A stretch of 36,618 nucleotides of DNA, from assembly GCF_032854445.1 (NCBI RefSeq), contig NW_027018352.1, forward strand, positions 1 through 36,618. The letters are read 5' to 3'. The position numbers and the translations under genes are program-made. The notes under the pieces were generated by a model that was not told where the DNA came from, searched no databases, and saw nothing but the letters and a program-made list of their open reading frames with translations. Shown piece by piece: positions 26,841 to 36,618 of the stretch. Position 1 is the stretch's first letter; every line of letters begins with the position of its first letter. This DNA is from Liolophura sinensis. Taxonomy: Eukaryota > Mollusca > Polyplacophora > Chitonida > Chitonidae.

Positions 26841-27191
26841 TCTTACCAGCAGTACTGGAACAATTTTTCGAATTTTGTATTTTTGCCTGGTCTTTTTGTT
26901 AATTGAAGCCGGCTACACTGTACTATGTACCATCGCGACTGGTCATTACTATATTCAACTTTTGACTATATGTTATGTGCCCTTCGGTAGCCCAGAAGAC
27001 GTCAAATCTTTGGGCTAAGCCCATTTAACTCACCCAGCAATTGCCTTACTTCTAAGTCGAAGACAATCTTAATGTCTTTATCTACGGGTAGAAAAACCAG
27101 ACCATTTGTACATAAAAAATACAAGGTACTTGATACAGTGTGCTGTAAATAGTACAACTGAACACTGACCCACATTTATCAGATGCCAAAA

Positions 27192-29034
27192 GATGCGGAA
27201 TTGGGCCAGGCATCGGCAGCTGTTAAAAAATTGCAAATATCCCTGGTTTCCATGGAGTAAGAGCCGTTGCTGGGCACAAGATTATGACATCAATGATCAT
27301 TCAATTGCGACTACAGCCAAAAGTATTGGTCGGAGAGCAACGCGGATTGCACCATTCGATTTCTCGTCACAAAATACGTCGGATTAGCCTCTTACTAGTA
27401 GCACTGGAACAGTTTTTCCACTTTTGCATTTTTGCCTGGTGTTTTTGTTAATTGAAACCGGCTACACTGTACTCTGTACAATCGCGACTGGTCATTACTA
27501 TATTCAACTTTTGACTATAAGTTATGTGCCCTTCGGTAGCCCAGAAGACCTGAAATCTTTGGGCTCAGCCCATTTAACTCACCCAGCAATTGTCTTATTT
27601 CTAAGTCCAAGACAATCTCAATGTCTTTATCTACGTGTAGAAAAACCACACCATTTGTTCGTGAAAAACACAAGGTACTTGATACAGTCTGCTGTAAATA
27701 GTATAACTGAACACTGACCCACTTCAGTAAGGTGCCAAAAAATGCGGAATTGAGCCAGGCATCGGCAGCTGTTGAAACATTGCAAATTTTCCTGGTTTCC
27801 ATGGAGTAAGAAACGTTGCTGGGCACGTGATTGTGACATCAATGAATATTCAATTGTCGCTACAGCCAAAAGTATTGGTCGGAGAGCAACGCGGATTGCA
27901 CCATTCGATTTCTCGTCACAAAATACGTCGGATTAGCCTCTTACCAGCAGCACTGGAACAGTTTTTCCACTCTTGCATTTTTGCCTGGTTTTTTTGTTAA
28001 TTGAAATCGACTACACTGTACTCTGTACAATCGCGACTGGTCATTACTATATTCAACTTTTGACTATAAGTTATGTGCCTTCGGTAGCCCAGAAGACGAC
28101 AAATCTTAGCGCCAAGCCCATTTAACTCACCCAGCAATTGCCTTACTTCTAAGTGCAAGACAATCTCAATGTCTTTATCAACGTGTAGAAAAACCACACT
28201 ATTTGTACGTGAAAAACACAAGGTACTTGATACAGTCTGCTGTAAAAAGTACAACTGAACACTGACCCACTTCAGTAAGGTGCCAAAAGATGCGGAATTG
28301 AGCCAGGCATCGGCAGCTGTTGAAAAATTGCAAATTTCCCTGGTTTCCATGGAGTAAGAGACGTTGCTGGGCACGTGATTATGACATCAATGATCATTCA
28401 TTTGTCACTACAGCCAAAAGTATTGGTCGGAGAGCAACGCGGTTTGCACCATTCGATTTCTCGTCACAAAATACGTCGGATTAGCCTTTTACCAGCAGCA
28501 CTGGAACAGTTTTTCGAATTTTGCATTTTTACCTGGTCTTTTTGTTAATTGAAATCGGCTACACTGTACTCTGTACAATCGCGACTGGTCATTACTATAT
28601 TCAACTTTTGACTATAAGTTATGTGCCTTCGGTAGCCCAGAAGACCTGAAATCTTTGGGCCAAGCCCATTTAACTCACCCAGCAATTGTGTTACTTCTAA
28701 GTGCAAGACAATCTCAATGTCTTTATTTACGTGTAGAAAAACCACACCTTTTGTACATAAAAATCACAAGGTACTTGATACAGTCTGCTGTAAAAAGTAC
28801 ACCTGACAACAGACCCACATGAATAAGGTGCCAAAAGATGCGGAATTTAGCCAGGCATCGGCAGCTGTTGAAAAATTGCAAATTTTCCTGGTTTCCATGG
28901 AGTAAGAGCCGTTGCTGGGCACGTGAATATGACATCAATGATCATTCAATTGTGACTACAGCCAAAAGTATTGGTCGGAGAGCAACGCGGTTTGCACCAT
29001 TCGATTTCTCGTCACAAAATACGTCGGATTAGAC
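27192..29034 (+). repeat. Higher-order block C, copy 3 (tandem to copy 2)
   Basis: This is a four-monomer tandem partner of 24996-26840. It differs by a few substitutions, such as CCATTTGTTCGTG for CCATCTGTTCGTG, AAAATGCGG for AAGATGCGG at the copy 51 landmark, and ATCTTAGCGCC for ATCTTTGCGCC, plus two single-base losses. It enters from an ATTTATCAG junction where copy 2 enters from ATGAAT, so the left breakpoint lies close to the landmark of copy 46/50. Confidence 0.8.
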
Positions 29035-29652
29035 TCTTACCAGCAGCACTGGAACACTTTTTCGAATTTTGTATTTTTGCCTGGTCTTTTTGTTAATTGA
29101 AATTGACTACACTGTACTCTGTACAATCGCGACTGGTCATTACTATATTCAACTTTTGACTATAAGTTATGTGCCCTTCGGTAGCCCAGAAGACCTGAAA
29201 TCTTTGGGCTAAGCCCATTTAACTCACCCAGCAATTGTCTTACTTCAAAGTGCAAGACAATCTCAATGTCTTTATCTACGTGTAGAAAAACCACACCATT
29301 TGTACGTGAAAAACACAAGGTACTTGATACAGTCTGCTGTAAAAAGTACAACTGAACACTGACCCACTTCAGTAAGGTGCCAAAAGATGCGGAATTTAGC
29401 CAGGCATCGGCAGCTGTTGAAAAATTGCAAATATCCCTGGTTTCCATGGAGTAAGAGACGTTGCTGGGCACGTGATTATGACATCAATGATCATTCAATT
29501 GTCACTACAGCCACAAGTATTGGTCGAAGAGCAACGCGGTTTGCACCATTCGATTTCTCGTCACAAAATACGTCGGATTAGCCTCTTACCAGCAGCACTG
29601 GAACAGTTTTTCCACTTTTGCACTTTTACCTGGTCTTTTTGTTAATTGAAAT

Positions 29653-31679
29653 CGGCTACACTGTACTATGTACAATCGCGACTGGTCATTACTATATTCA
29701 ACTTTTGACTATAAGTTATGTGCCCTTCGGTAGCCCAGAAGACGTCAAATCTTTGGGCTAAGCGCATTTAACTCACCCAGCAATTGTGTTACTTCTAAGT
29801 GCAAGACAATCTCAATGTCTTTATTTACGTGTAGAAAAACCACACCTTTTGTACATAAAAATCACAACGTACTTGATACAGTCTGCTGTAAAAAGTACAA
29901 CTGACAACAGACCCACATGAATAAGGTGCCGTAAGATGCGGAATTTAGCCAGGCATCGGCAGCTGTTGAAAAATTGCAAATTTTCCTGGTTTCCATGGAG
30001 TAAGAGCCATTGCTACGCGCGTGAATATGACATAAATCATCATTCAATTGTCGCTACAGCCAAAAGTATTGGTCGGAGAGCAACGCGGATTGCACCATTC
30101 GATTTCTCGTCACAAAATACGTCGGATTAGCCTCTTACTAGTAGCACTGGAACAGTTTTTCCACTTTTGCATTTTTGCCTGGTGTTTTTGTTAATTGAAA
30201 CCGGCTACACTGTACTCTGTACAATCGCGACTGGTCATTACTATATTCAACTTTTGACTATAAGTTATGTGCCCTTCGGTAGCCCAGAAGACCTGAAATC
30301 TTTGTGCCAAGCCCATTTAACTCACCCAGCAATTGTGTTACTTCTAAGTGCAAGACAATCTCAATGTCTTTATCTACGTGTAGAAAAACCACACCATTTG
30401 TACATAAAAAACACAAGGTACTTGATACAGTCTGCTGTAAAAAGTACAACTGAACACTGACGCACATTTATAAGGTGCCAAAAGATGCGGAATTTAGCCA
30501 GGCATCGGCAGCTGTTGAAAAATTGCAAATTTTCGTGGTTTCCATGGAGTAAGAGCCGTTGCTGGGCACGCGAATATGACATCAATGATCATTCAATTGT
30601 GACTACAGCCAAAAGTATTGGTCGGAGAGCAACGCGGTTTGCACCATTCGATTTGTCGTCACAAAATACTTCGGATTGGCCTCTTACCAGCAGCACTGGA
30701 ACAATTTTTCGAATTTTGTATTTTTGCCTGGTCTTTTTGTTAATTGAAGCCGGCTACACTGTACTATGTACCATCGCGACTGGTCATTACTATATTCAAC
30801 TTTTGACTATATGTTATGTGCCCTTCGGTAGCCCAGAAGACGTCAAATCTTTGGGCTAAGCCCATTTAACTCACCCAGCAATTGCCTTACTTCTAAGTCG
30901 AAGACAATCTTAATGTCTTTATCTACGGGTAGAAAAACCACACCATTTGTACATAAAAAATACAAGGTACTTGATACAGTCTGCTGTAAATAGTACAACT
31001 GAACACTGACTCACATTTATCAGATGCCAAAAGATGCGGAATTGGGCCAGGCATCGGCAGCTGTTAAAAAATTGCAAATATCCCTGGTTTCCATGAAGTA
31101 AGAGCCGTTGCTGGGCACAAGATTATGACATCAATGATCATTCAATTGTCGCTACTGCCAAAAGTATTGGTCGGAGAGCAACGCGGTTTGCACCATTCGA
31201 TTTCTCGTCACAAAATACGTCGGATTAGCCTCTTGTCAGCAGCACTTGATAATTTTTTCCACTTTTGCATTTTTGCCTGGTCTTTTTGTTAATTGAAATC
31301 GACTACACTGTACTCTGTACAATCGCGACTGGTCATTACTATATTCAACTTTTGACTATAAGTTATGTGCCCTTCGATAGCCCAGAAGACGACAAATCTT
31401 TGGGCCAAGCCCATTTAACTCACCCAGCAATTGCCTTACTTCTAAGTGCAAGACAGTCTCAATGTCTTTATCTACGTGTAGAAAAACCACACCATTTGTA
31501 CATGAAAAACACAAGGTACTTGATACAGTCTGCTGTAAAAAGTACAACTGGACACTGACCAACTTCAGTAAGGTGCCAAAAGATGCGGAATTGGGCCAGG
31601 CATCGGCAGCTGTTGAAAAATTGCAAATTTCCCTGGTTTCCAAGGAGTAAGAGACGTTGCTGGGCACGTGATTATGACA
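29653..31679 (+). repeat. Higher-order block D, copy 1 (~2.03 kb, 3.7 monomers)
   Basis: Private variants shared with 34593-36618, nine monomers (4,940 bp) away, are ATCACAACGTAC, GGTGCCGTAAGATG, GAGCCATTGCTACGCGCG, AAATCATCATTC, TTTTCGTGGTTTCC, AATACTTCGGATTGGCC, ATCTACGGGTAG, TGACTCACATTTATCAG, CCATGAAGTAAGAG, CTTGATAATTTTTTCC, CTTCGATAGCCC and TTTCCAAGGAGTAAG. A more diverged relative lies around 22620-23890 (GGCGCCATAAGATG and CTGACGCACATTTATAAGG). Confidence 0.88.
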
Positions 31680-32349
31680 TCAATGATCATTTAATTGTCA
31701 CTACAGCCAAAAGTATTGGTCGGAGAGCGACGCGGTTTGCACCATTCGATTTCTCGTCACAAAATACGTCGGATTAGCCTCTTACCAGCAGCACTGGAAC
31801 AGTTTTTCCACTTTTGCATTTTTGCCTGGGTGTTTTGTTAATTGAAATCGGCTACACTGTACTCTGTACAATCGCGACTGGTCATTACTATATTCAACTT
31901 TTGACTATAAGTTATGTGCCCTTCGGTAGCCCAGAAGACGACAAATCTTTGGGCCAAGCCCATTTAACTCACCCAGCAAATGCCTAACTTCTAAGTGCAA
32001 AACAGTCTCAATGTCTTTATCTACGTGTAGAAAAACCACACCATTTGTACATGAAAAACACAAGGTACTTGATACAGTCTGCTGTAAAAAGTACAACTGA
32101 ACACTGACCAACTTCAGTAAGGTGCCAAAAGATGCGGAATTGGGCCAGGCATCGGCAGCTGTTGAAAAATTGCAAATTTCCCTGGTTTCCATGGAGTAAG
32201 AGACGTTGCTGGGCACGTGATTATGACATCAATGATCATTTAATTGTCACTACAGCCAAAAGTATTGGTCGGAGAGCAACGCGGTTTGCACCATTCGATT
32301 TCTCGTCACAAAATACGTCGGATTAGCCTCTTACCAGCAGCACTGGAAC
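31380..32349 (+). repeat. Adjacent near-duplicate monomers sharing a TGACCAACTTCAG junction
   Basis: Copies 58 and 59 (landmarks 31582 and 32131) share the CTGACCAACTTCAGTAAGG junction, the CAGTCTCAATG variant and GATCATTTAATTGTC. They differ by scattered changes, such as CCAAGGAG versus CCATGGAG and GCAATTGCC versus GCAAATGCC. The same junction reappears before copy 67 near 36497, as part of block D. Confidence 0.7.
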
Positions 32350-34592
32350 ATTTTTTCCACTTTTGCATTTTTACCTGGTCTTTTTGTTAATTGAAATCGG
32401 CTACACTGTACTCTGTACAATCGCGACTGGTCATTACTATATTCAACTTTTGACTATAAGTTATGTGCCCTTCGGTAGCCCAGAAGACCTGAAATCTTTG
32501 GGCTCAGCCCATTTAACTCACCCAGCAATTGTCTTACTTCTAAGTCCAAGACAATCTCAATGTCTTTATCTACGTGTAGAAAAACCACACCTTTTGTACA
32601 TAAAAATCACAAGGTACTTGATACAGTCTGCTGTAAAAAGTACAACTGACAACAGACCCACATGAATAAGATGCCAAAAGATGCGGAATTGGGCCAAGCA
32701 TCGGCAGCTGTTAAAAATTGCAAATATCCCTGGTTTCCATGGAGTAAGAGCCGTTGCAACGCACGTGATTATGACATAAATGATCATTGAATTGTCGCTA
32801 CAGCCAAAAGTATTGGTCGGAGAGCAACGCGGATTGCACCATTCGATTTCTCGTCACAAAATACGTCGGATTAGCCTCTTACTAGTAGCACTGGAACAGT
32901 TTTTCCACTTTTGCATTTTTGCCTGGTGTTTTTGTTAATTGAAACCGGCTACACTGTACTCTGTACAATCGCGACTGGTCATTACTATATTCAACTTTTG
33001 ACTATAAGTTATGTGCCCTTCGGTAGCCCAGAAGACCTCAAATCTTTGGGCCAAGCCCATTTAACTAACCCAACAATTGTCTTACTTCTAAGTGCAAGAA
33101 AATCTCAATGTCTTTATCTACGTGTAGAAAAACCACACCATTTGTACGTGAAAAACACAAGGTACTTGATACAGTGTGCTGTAAAAAGTACAACTGAACA
33201 CTGACCCACATTTATAAGGTGCCAAAAGATGCGGAATTGAGCCAGGCATCGGCAGCTGTTGAAAAATTGCAAATATTCCTGGTTTCCATGGAGTAAGAGG
33301 CGTTGCTGGGCACGTGATTATGACATCAATGATCATTCAATTGTCGCTACAGCCAAAAGTATTGGTCGGAGAGCAACACGGTTTGCACCATTCGATTTCT
33401 CGTCACAATATACGTCGGATTAGCCTCTTACTAGTAGCACTGGAACAGTTTTTCCTCTTTTGCATTTTTGCCTGGTCTTTTTGTTAATTGAAATCGGCTA
33501 CACTGTACTCTGTACAATCGCGACTGGTCATTACTATATTCAACTTTTGACTATAAGTTATGTGCCCTTCGGTAGCCCAGAAGACCTGAAATCTTTGGGC
33601 CAAGCCCATTTAACTCACCCAGCAATTGTGTTACTTCTAAGTGCAAGACAATCTCAATGTCTTTATTTACGTGTAGAAAAACCACACCTTTTGTACATAA
33701 AAATCACAAGGTACCTGATACAGTCTGCTGTAAAAAGTACAACTGACAACAGACCCACATGAATAAGGTGCCAAAAGATGCGGAATTTAGCCAGGCATCG
33801 GCAGCTGTTGAAAAATTGCAAATTTTCCTGGTTTCCATGGAGTAAGAGCCGTTGCTGGGCACGTGAATATGACATCAATGATCATTCAATTGTGACTACA
33901 GCCAAAAGTATTGGTCGGAGAGCAACGCGGTTTGCACCATTCGATTTTTCGTCACAAAATACGTCGGATTAGACTCTTACCAGCAGCACTGGAACAATTT
34001 TTCGAATTTTGTATTTTTGCCTTGTCTTTTTGTTAATTGAAATCGGCTACACTGTACTATGTACCATCGCGTCTGGTCATTACTATATTCAACTTTTGAC
34101 TATATGTTATGTGCCCTTCGGTAGCCCAGAAGACGTCAAATCTTTGGGCTAAGCCCATTTAACTCACCCAGCAATTGCCTTACTTCTAAGTCGAAGACAA
34201 TCTCAATGTCTTTATCTACGTGTAGAAAAACCACACCATTTGTACATAAAAAACACAAGGTACTTGATACAGTGTGCTGTAAATAGTACAACTGAACACT
34301 GACCCACATTTATCAGATGCCAAAAGATGCGGAATTGGGCCAGGCATCGGCAGCTGTTAAAAAATTGCAAATTTCCCTGGTTTCCATGGAGTAAGAGACG
34401 TTGCTGGGCACGTGATTATGACATAAATGATCATTCAATTGTCACTACAGCCAAAAGTATTGGTCGAAGAGCAACGCGGTTTGCACCATTCGATTTCTCG
34501 TCACAAAATACGTCGGATTAGCCTCTTATCAGCAGCACTGGAACAGTTTTTCCAGTTTTGCATTTTTGCCTGGTCTTTTTGTTAATTGAAAT

Positions 34593-36618
34593 CGACTACA
34601 CTGTACTATGTACAATCGCGACTGGTCATTACTATATTCAACTTTTGACTATAAGTTATGTGCCCTTCGGTAGCCCAGAAGACGTCAAATCTTTGGGCTA
34701 AGCGCATTTAACTCACCCAGCAATTGTGTTACTTCTAAGTGCAAGACAATCTCAATGTCTTTATTTACGTGTAGAAAAACCACACCTTTTGTACATAAAA
34801 ATCACAACGTACTTGATACAGTCTGCTGTAAAAAGTACAACTGACAACAGACCCACATGAATAAGGTGCCGTAAGATGCGGAATTTAGCCAGGCATCGGC
34901 AGCTGTTGAAAAATTGCAAATTTTCCTGGTTTCCATGGAGTAAGAGCCATTGCTACGCGCGTGAATATGACATAAATCATCATTCAATTGTCGCTACAGC
35001 CAAAAGTATTGGTCGGAGAGCAACGCGGATTGCACCATTCGATTTCTCGTCACAAAATACGTCGGATTAGCCTCTTACTAGTAGCACTGGAACAGTTTTT
35101 CCACTTTTGCATTTTTGCCTGGTGTTTTTGTTAATTGAAACCGGCTACACTGTACTCTGTACAATCGCGACTGGTCATTACTATATTCAACTTTTGACTA
35201 TAAGTTATGTGCCCTTCGGTAGCCCAGAAGACCTGAAATCTTTGGGCCAAGCCCATTTAACTCACCCAGCAATTGTGTTACTTCTAAGTGCAAGACAATC
35301 TCAATGTCTTTATCTACGTGTAGAAAAACCACACCATTTGTACATAAAAAACACAAGGTACTTGATACAGTCTGCTGTAAAAAGTACAACTGAACACTGA
35401 CGCACATTTATAAGGTGCCAAAAGATGCGGAATTTAGCCAGGCATCGGCAGCTGTTGAAAAATTGCAAATTTTCGTGGTTTCCATGGAGTAAGAGCCGTT
35501 GCTGGGCACGTGAATATGACATCAATGATCATTCAATTGTGACTACAGCCAAAAGTATTGGTCGGAGAGCAACGCGGTTTGCACCATTCGATTTGTCGTC
35601 ACAAAATACTTCGGATTGGCCTCTTACCAGCAGCACTGGAACAATTTTTCGAATTTTGTATTTTTGCCTGGTCTTTTTGTTAATTGAAGCCGGCTACACT
35701 GTACTATGTACCATCGCGACTGGTCATTACTATATTCAACTTTTGACTATATGTTATGTGCCCTTCGGTAGCCCAGAAGACGTCAAATCTTTGGGCTAAG
35801 CCCATTTAACTCACCCAGCAATTGCCTTACTTCTAAGTCGAAGACAATCTTAATGTCTTTATCTACGGGTAGAAAAACCACACCATTTGTACATAAAAAA
35901 TACAAGGTACTTGATACAGTCTGCTGTAAATAGTACAACTGAACACTGACTCACATTTATCAGATGCCAAAAGATGCGGAATTGGGCCAGGCATCGGCAG
36001 CTGTTGAAAAATTGCAAATATCCCTGGTTTCCATGAAGTAAGAGCCGTTGCTGGGCACAAGATTATGACATCAATGATCATTCAATTGTCGCTACTGCCA
36101 AAAGTATTGGTCGGAGAGCAACGCGGTTTGCACCATTCGATTTCTCGTCACAAAATACGTCGGATTAGCCTCTTGTCAGCAGCACTTGATAATTTTTTCC
36201 ACTTTTGCATTTTTGCCTGGTCTTTTTGTTAATTGAAATCGACTACACTGTACTCTGTACAATCGCGACTGGTCATTACTATATTCAACTTTTGACTATA
36301 AGTTATGTGCCCTTCGATAGCCCAGAAGACGACAAATCTTTGGGCCAAGCCCATTTAACTCACCCAGCAATTGCCTTACTTCTAAAGTGCACAGACAGTC
36401 TCAATGTCTTTATCTACGTGTAGAAAAACCACACCATTTGTACATGAAAAACACAAGGTACTTGATACAGTCTGCTGTAAAAAGTACAACTGACCACTGA
36501 CCAACTTCAGTAAGGTGCCAAAAGATGCGGATTGGGCCAGGCATCGGCAGCTGTTGAAAAATTGCAAATTTCCCTGGTTTCCAAGGAGTAAGAGACGTGC
36601 TGGGCACGTGATTATGAC
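34593..36618 (+). repeat. Higher-order block D, copy 2 (runs into the right edge)
   Basis: This is the near-identical partner of 29653-31679 at an offset of 4,940 bp. I see only about ten differences, for example TTTGGGCC against TTTGTGCC, CACGTGAATATG against CACGCGAATATG, and CTGTTGAAAA against CTGTTAAAAA, plus indels in the last 250 bp. The match still holds at the window edge, so the duplicated block extends beyond it. Confidence 0.88.
36524..36618 (+). repeat. Partial satellite monomer at the right edge (copy 67)
   Basis: The window closes 95 bp into a monomer, after GGGCACGTGATTATGAC. This copy belongs to the GGATTGGGCC / GAGACG subtype and carries the TTTCCAAGGAG variant also found at 31639. 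It lacks one A after GCGG and one T in GACGTGCTGG compared with its block D partner. Confidence 0.93.

Larger units (their letters stand above)
1..36618 (+). repeat. Satellite DNA array, ~549-bp monomer, ~66.7 copies, all head-to-tail
   Basis: The same unit recurs every ~549 bp through the entire window in one orientation. Blocks seen in nearly every copy include GGCATCGGCAGCTGTT, TTTCCATGGAGTAAGAG, AGTATTGGTCGGAGAGCAAC, CGACTGGTCATTACTATATT, TTATGTGCCCTTCGGTAGCC, GACAATCTCAATGTCTTTAT and ACAAGGTACTTGATACAGTC. Copies differ by scattered substitutions and small indels; neighbours and distant copies look well over 90% alike by eye. No LTR, terminal inverted repeat, target-site duplication, rRNA, tRNA or spacer-like unique DNA is seen between copies. 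Both edges fall inside a monomer, so the array continues beyond the window. I do not recognise the satellite family and cannot name the host. The role is inferred only: such arrays are usually heterochromatic, centromeric or subtelomeric. Confidence 0.97.
16208..36618 (+). repeat. Satellite zone 2: 37 full monomers of near-constant 549 bp plus right partial copy
   Basis: Landmarks (copies 30-67) are at 16208, 16758, 17307, 17856, 18405, 18954, 19502, 20051, 20600, 21149, 21698, 22247, 22797, 23346, 23896, 24446, 24996, 25545, 26094, 26643, 27192, 27741, 28289, 28837, 29386, 29935, 30484, 31033, 31582, 32131, 32680, 33228, 33777, 34326, 34875, 35424, 35973 and 36524. Of 37 intervals, 27 are exactly 549; the others are 548, 550 or 551. 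Copies here differ mainly by substitutions rather than indels. The last ~250 bp again carries indels (for example TAAAGTGCACAGACAG near 36383, a missing A near 36530 and a missing T near 36598). Confidence 0.92.

Noticed and set aside
1-36618. CRISPR array
   Set aside because: The whole 549-bp unit repeats; there are no short repeats separated by unique spacers.
1-36618. Hammerhead ribozyme, known in some animal satellites
   Set aside because: I looked for the CTGANGA and GAAA core elements in both orientations of the monomer and found no CTGANGA core.
1-36618. CENP-B box
   Set aside because: No match to the TTCG-N4-A-N2-CGGG core or its reverse complement was seen in the consensus monomer.
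1-36618. Transposable element or LTR remnants between monomers
   Set aside because: No insertion, terminal inverted repeat, target-site duplication or polyA/T tract interrupts the 549-bp periodicity; all length departures are a few bases.

Overview
The whole window is one uninterrupted tandem array of a satellite DNA with a monomer of about 549 bp. All copies lie in the same orientation. Using one landmark (the GATGCGG motif that follows the junction segment) I count 67 landmarks from 271 to 36524. That gives 66 complete intervals averaging 549.3 bp, plus a partial copy at each edge (1-270 and 36524-36618). No unique flanking DNA, gene, RNA gene or transposable element interrupts the array, and neither array end is reached, so the true array is longer than 36.6 kb.

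Long homogeneous arrays of a half-kilobase unit point to a eukaryotic nuclear chromosome, typically (peri)centromeric, subtelomeric or otherwise heterochromatic. The sequence does not identify the species. By eye the monomer is moderately AT-rich (about 40% G+C, not computed) and still carries roughly 15 CpGs.

Layout: from 1 to about 16.2 kb monomer lengths scatter (544-556 bp, only 5 of 29 intervals exactly 549) with many single-base indels. From about 16.2 kb to the end, 27 of 37 intervals are exactly 549 and the rest are 548, 550 or 551. Superimposed on the monomer are higher-order duplications: a 4-monomer block at 1-4.1 kb, a dimer present three times at about 10-13.2 kb, a block at 15.6-16.8 kb that recurs at 24.9-26.8 kb and 27.2-29.0 kb, and a roughly 2.03 kb block at 29.65-31.68 kb that recurs nine monomers later up to the window end. 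Several monomer subtypes, recognisable by the junction hexamer and by linked changes, are shuffled along the array. This fits unequal crossing-over or gene conversion.

No coding region is called. Many 60-149 codon open frames exist, but they recur once per monomer on both strands, are cut by recurrent stops, and the longest depend on single-base changes. The most notable sequence-level features are a 33-bp segment carrying three palindromes, the monomer length being an exact multiple of three with one rather open frame, the change of indel density near 16 kb, and the higher-order structure.
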